A stretch of 7,729 bases of DNA from Phycisphaerae bacterium (GTDB lineage Bacteria; Planctomycetota; Phycisphaerae; SM23-33), in contig JASLZV010000074.1 in NCBI GenBank assembly GCA_030754715.1, positions 1 to 7,729 on the forward strand. Reading direction: 5' to 3'. Under the pieces are notes generated by a model that made no database searches, was not told the origin of the DNA, and worked only from the letters and a program-made list of their open reading frames with translations. A program made the translations under genes and the position numbers. Each line of letters begins with the position of its first letter. The first letter of the stretch is position 1. Of this stretch, positions 6,110 to 7,729 are shown piece by piece.

Positions 6110-6477
6110 GGGTGGCGATGGAGATCATGCGGCACACCGATATGCGGTTGACGATGAACCTTTACACCGACCCAAGCATTCTGAATACGGCCAGGGCGGT
6201 CGAGCAACTTGCGGATCTGGACAGGCAGCCAGAGGCAGGCGGTGCTGAACTACTGAGCACCGGGACGGATGATCTTCCCGTTGGGAGCGGCCCGGCCGAC
6301 GGCGATCTGAAAGTGTTGACGAAAAAGTTGTCCGGGGGGGGCCGGAAGGGGCCGGAAAGGGCCATTTTCAGCAAAAACCCAAATGCGCAAGTCCCTGTAA
6401 ATACAGGGACTTGTACTGGAGCAAGTGTTGCCGTAATCGAAACAGTTTACATTTCGCGTCACGTCATTTCAGCCTGA
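6079..6477 (+). pseudogene. second tyrosine recombinase C-terminal remnant
   Basis: The frame begins at a TTG (6079), has no ribosome site, and looks like recombinase only from about 6089. AGVAPWVAMEIMRHTDMRLT leads to MNLYTDP and then a long, low-complexity tail to the TGA at 6475-6477. MRH (H19) and the tyrosine in LYTDP (Y29) correspond to the last two catalytic positions of the phage-integrase family. The arginine and HxxR boxes are absent. The style, with a long variable tail after 'AVEQLADLD', is one I associate with planctomycete integrases, and it differs clearly from the minus-strand remnant. The tail contains an eight-G run (6334-6341), a GGGGCCGGAA tandem (6338-6357) and a perfect hairpin (6388-6413). 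It is a relic and cannot be active alone. Confidence 0.65.
6388..6413. repeat. perfect 26-base inverted repeat (11-bp stem, AAAT loop)
   Basis: CAAGTCCCTGT (6388-6398) and ACAGGGACTTG (6403-6413) are exact reverse complements around AAAT. The element lies within the tail of the plus-strand recombinase remnant, where it reads QVPVNTGTC. It is not followed by a T tract on either strand, so it is not a plain terminator. It could be a recombination or transposition site, or an RNA hairpin inherited with the integrase gene. Confidence 0.6.
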
Positions 6478-6530
6478 TTCTATTGGCCGAAATGCGCTTT
6501 GCCCGAAAACGTAAACAGTTCGCGTAACAC
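6441..6530. repeat. pair of related repeats, AACAGTTTAC and GTAAACAGTT
   Basis: AACAGTTTAC (6441-6450), followed by ATTTCGCGTC, is near-palindromically related (one mismatch) to GTAAACAGTT (6511-6520), which is followed by CGCGTAACAC. Read as direct copies, both contain ACAGTT and then CGCGT; the first has six extra bases between. The first copy lies in the end of the recombinase remnant and the second lies 34 bases beyond its stop. Function is unknown. Confidence 0.3.
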
Positions 6531-6760
6531 TTCCATAGCGACTGTAACCAGAAATTTCCGCGCGGTTCTGGCACAGGCCCTGCCGGTTCCCACTTTCCTC
6601 TAATCTCCCGCTCCATCAAGTACTCACGCATCGTCGGACCTCCGCTATCTGCCTGGGAGAGAAGGATCCTGCGACGCGGGCAGGTTGCCAACAAGAAACG
6701 TAAGTGCCGAAGAATCAAGAAGGACGGAGTTTGCGGGAGGCGCAACCCGCGCCGCCAACC
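6478..6760. other. intergenic stretch with no convincing gene
   Basis: This lies between the recombinase remnant and the end of the ATPase gene. A minus-strand frame (6745-6464) is open, but it is arginine-rich and has no recognisable motif or ribosome site, so I do not call it. A small GC hairpin, GGCGC (6739-6743) with GCGCC (6749-6753), lies seven bases past the ATPase stop on the minus strand. It has only five base pairs and no T tract, so it is at best a weak end-of-transcript structure. Confidence 0.5.
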
Positions 6761-7729
6761 TTACGCGGCGAGCGTCCCGTGCACTTTGAACCGCTTGAGG
6801 ATTTCGTCGACGATCAGGATCGAGCTGCTCACGACCAGGATCAGCAGCCAGTCGAGCGTGGTCAGCGGCTCGGTGCCAAACAGCAGGTGTCCGAAGGGCG
6901 CATACACCACCAGCAGTTGCAGCACGACGGCTACACCGATGCCCAGCCACAGCCACAGGTTGCCCAGCAGGCCCACCGACAGGATCGACACGTAGTTCGT
7001 GCGGGCGTTGAGGGCGTGGAACCACTGGAAGGCCGCCAGCGTCGTGAACGCGACCGTTTGGGCGTGCTTGGCGCTGCCGGCATACAGCTCGTAGGCGAAC
7101 AGCCCCAGCGTCCCGGCCGCCATCAGCGGGGCCAGAATAAGCATGCGGCGGATCAGCCTGGCACCCAGCACGCCGGCCCCGGGAGGGCGGGGCGGCTGCT
7201 TGAGCACGTCCCAGTGCTTGGGCTCGACGCCCAGCGGCACGGTGCAGGCCCCGTCGGTCACCAGGTTGATCCACAGGATCATGATAGCCGTCAGGGGCAG
7301 CGGCATGCCGATCATCAGGGCTGCCGCCAGTGTGATGATCTCGCCGAGGTTGGTGGTAATCAGGAAGAGTACCACCCGCTGGAGGTTGGAGAAGGTCACC
7401 CGCCCGTCCTCAACTGCATGGACGATGGTGGCAAAGTCATCGTCGGCCAGGACCATGTCGGCCGCCTCCTTGGCGACCTCGGTGCCGGTCCGGCCCATGG
7501 CCACGCCGATGTCGGCCCCCTTCAGGGCCGGGGCGTCGTTGATCCCATCGCCGGTCATGGCCACGATCTCGCCGTTGGCCTTCAGCGCCCGAAGGATCTG
7601 AAGCTTGTGGGCCGGCGAGACCCGCGCGAAGACCGATACGGTCTTCACTCGCTCCTTTAGTTGCTCGGGCGTCATGGCATCGATGTCCCGGCCGGCAAGC
7701 ACTTCATTGCGGACGTCGCCTATGATGCC
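6761..7729 (-). CDS. P-type Ca2+-ATPase (P2A-like), C-terminal part (5' partial)
   Basis: The frame is open at the right edge (residues GIIGDVRNEVLAG lead in), so the GTG at 7702 is not the true start. Residue numbers here count from 7702. ARVSPAHK (26-33) and MTGDGINDAPALKGADIGVA (49-68) are the hinge motif of P-type ATPases that coordinates Mg2+. The C-terminal membrane domain follows with about six hydrophobic segments. M5 has TTNLGEI (N118, E121) and M6 has WINLVTDG (N146, T149, D150). These match the spacing of SERCA N768, E771, N796, T799 and D800. The end, DEILKRF, is also typical. The protein pumps a divalent cation, probably Ca2+, across the inner membrane using ATP. At the position of SERCA E908 (M8) the sequence has N236 (ALNARTN). 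The phosphorylated DKTGT motif lies outside the window. No related gene is visible nearby. Confidence 0.85.
   Translation of the reverse strand, partial: GIIGDVRNEVLAGRDIDAMTPEQLKERVKTVSVFARVSPAHKLQILRALKANGEIVAMTGDGINDAPALKGADIGVAMGRTGTEVAKEAADMVLADDDFATIVHAVEDGRVTFSNLQRVVLFLITTNLGEIITLAAALMIGMPLPLTAIMILWINLVTDGACTVPLGVEPKHWDVLKQPPRPPGAGVLGARLIRRMLILAPLMAAGTLGLFAYELYAGSAKHAQTVAFTTLAAFQWFHALNARTNYVSILSVGLLGNLWLWLGIGVAVVLQLLVVYAPFGHLLFGTEPLTTLDWLLILVVSSSILIVDEILKRFKVHGTLAA

Noticed and set aside
6464..6745. Minus-strand frame of 93 codons downstream of the ATPase
   Set aside because: It is arginine-rich, has no motif or ribosome site, and overlaps the end of the plus-strand recombinase remnant.
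1..7729. CRISPR array, tRNA, rRNA, or an intact mobile element
   Set aside because: No regularly spaced repeats, no tRNA-like T-arm or cloverleaf, no rRNA segments, and no transposase or complete recombinase were found on either strand.

Overview
The window looks like a piece of a planctomycete-type genome (Pirellulales or Phycisphaerae grade). The clues are an exported protein ending in paired dockerin repeats plus a PEP-CTERM-like sorting tail, two large glycosidase-like propeller proteins of a kind common in that phylum, and the tail of a tyrosine recombinase with the 'MRH...LTMNLYTDP' style I associate with planctomycetes. This is recognition from memory; no search was run.

Layout. Bases 1-775 (+) hold the C-terminal part of an exported protein, probably a subtilisin-like (S8) protease. 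Bases 776-1016 hold a good sigma70-type promoter and a leader that can fold on itself and also contains a 50-codon reading frame overlapping the next gene by ATGA. At 1017-1310 (+) is a small cysteine-rich protein with DnaJ-like zinc knuckles but no J domain. A second clear promoter (TTGACC-16-GATAAT) drives an unrecognised 245-residue protein at 1444-2181 (+). A convergent gap follows. On the minus strand, reading leftwards, are two homologous propeller genes: one exported (5682-4099) and one without a signal peptide (3968-2340). They are 130 bases apart and probably form one transcription unit.

Bases 5891-6477 are a scar. The C-terminal ends of two different tyrosine recombinases, one on each strand, sit head to head. 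Both have lost the half of the catalytic domain that carries the arginine box, and about 35 bases resembling an insertion-sequence end lie between them. The plus-strand remnant contains a perfect 26-base inverted repeat. Bases 6478-6760 hold no convincing gene. From 6761 to the right edge (-) is the C-terminal third of a P-type ATPase of the Ca2+ (P2A) type.

How the parts relate: the two propeller proteins plausibly act on the same glycan, one outside the cytoplasm and one possibly inside. The zinc-knuckle gene and the unrecognised gene share orientation, but each seems to have its own promoter. The recombinase scar separates the glycosidase block from the ATPase and marks past mobile-element activity. 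No complete mobile element, CRISPR array, tRNA or rRNA was seen, and no obvious new multi-gene system. The least explained parts are the leader/small ORF/zinc-knuckle locus and the recombinase scar.
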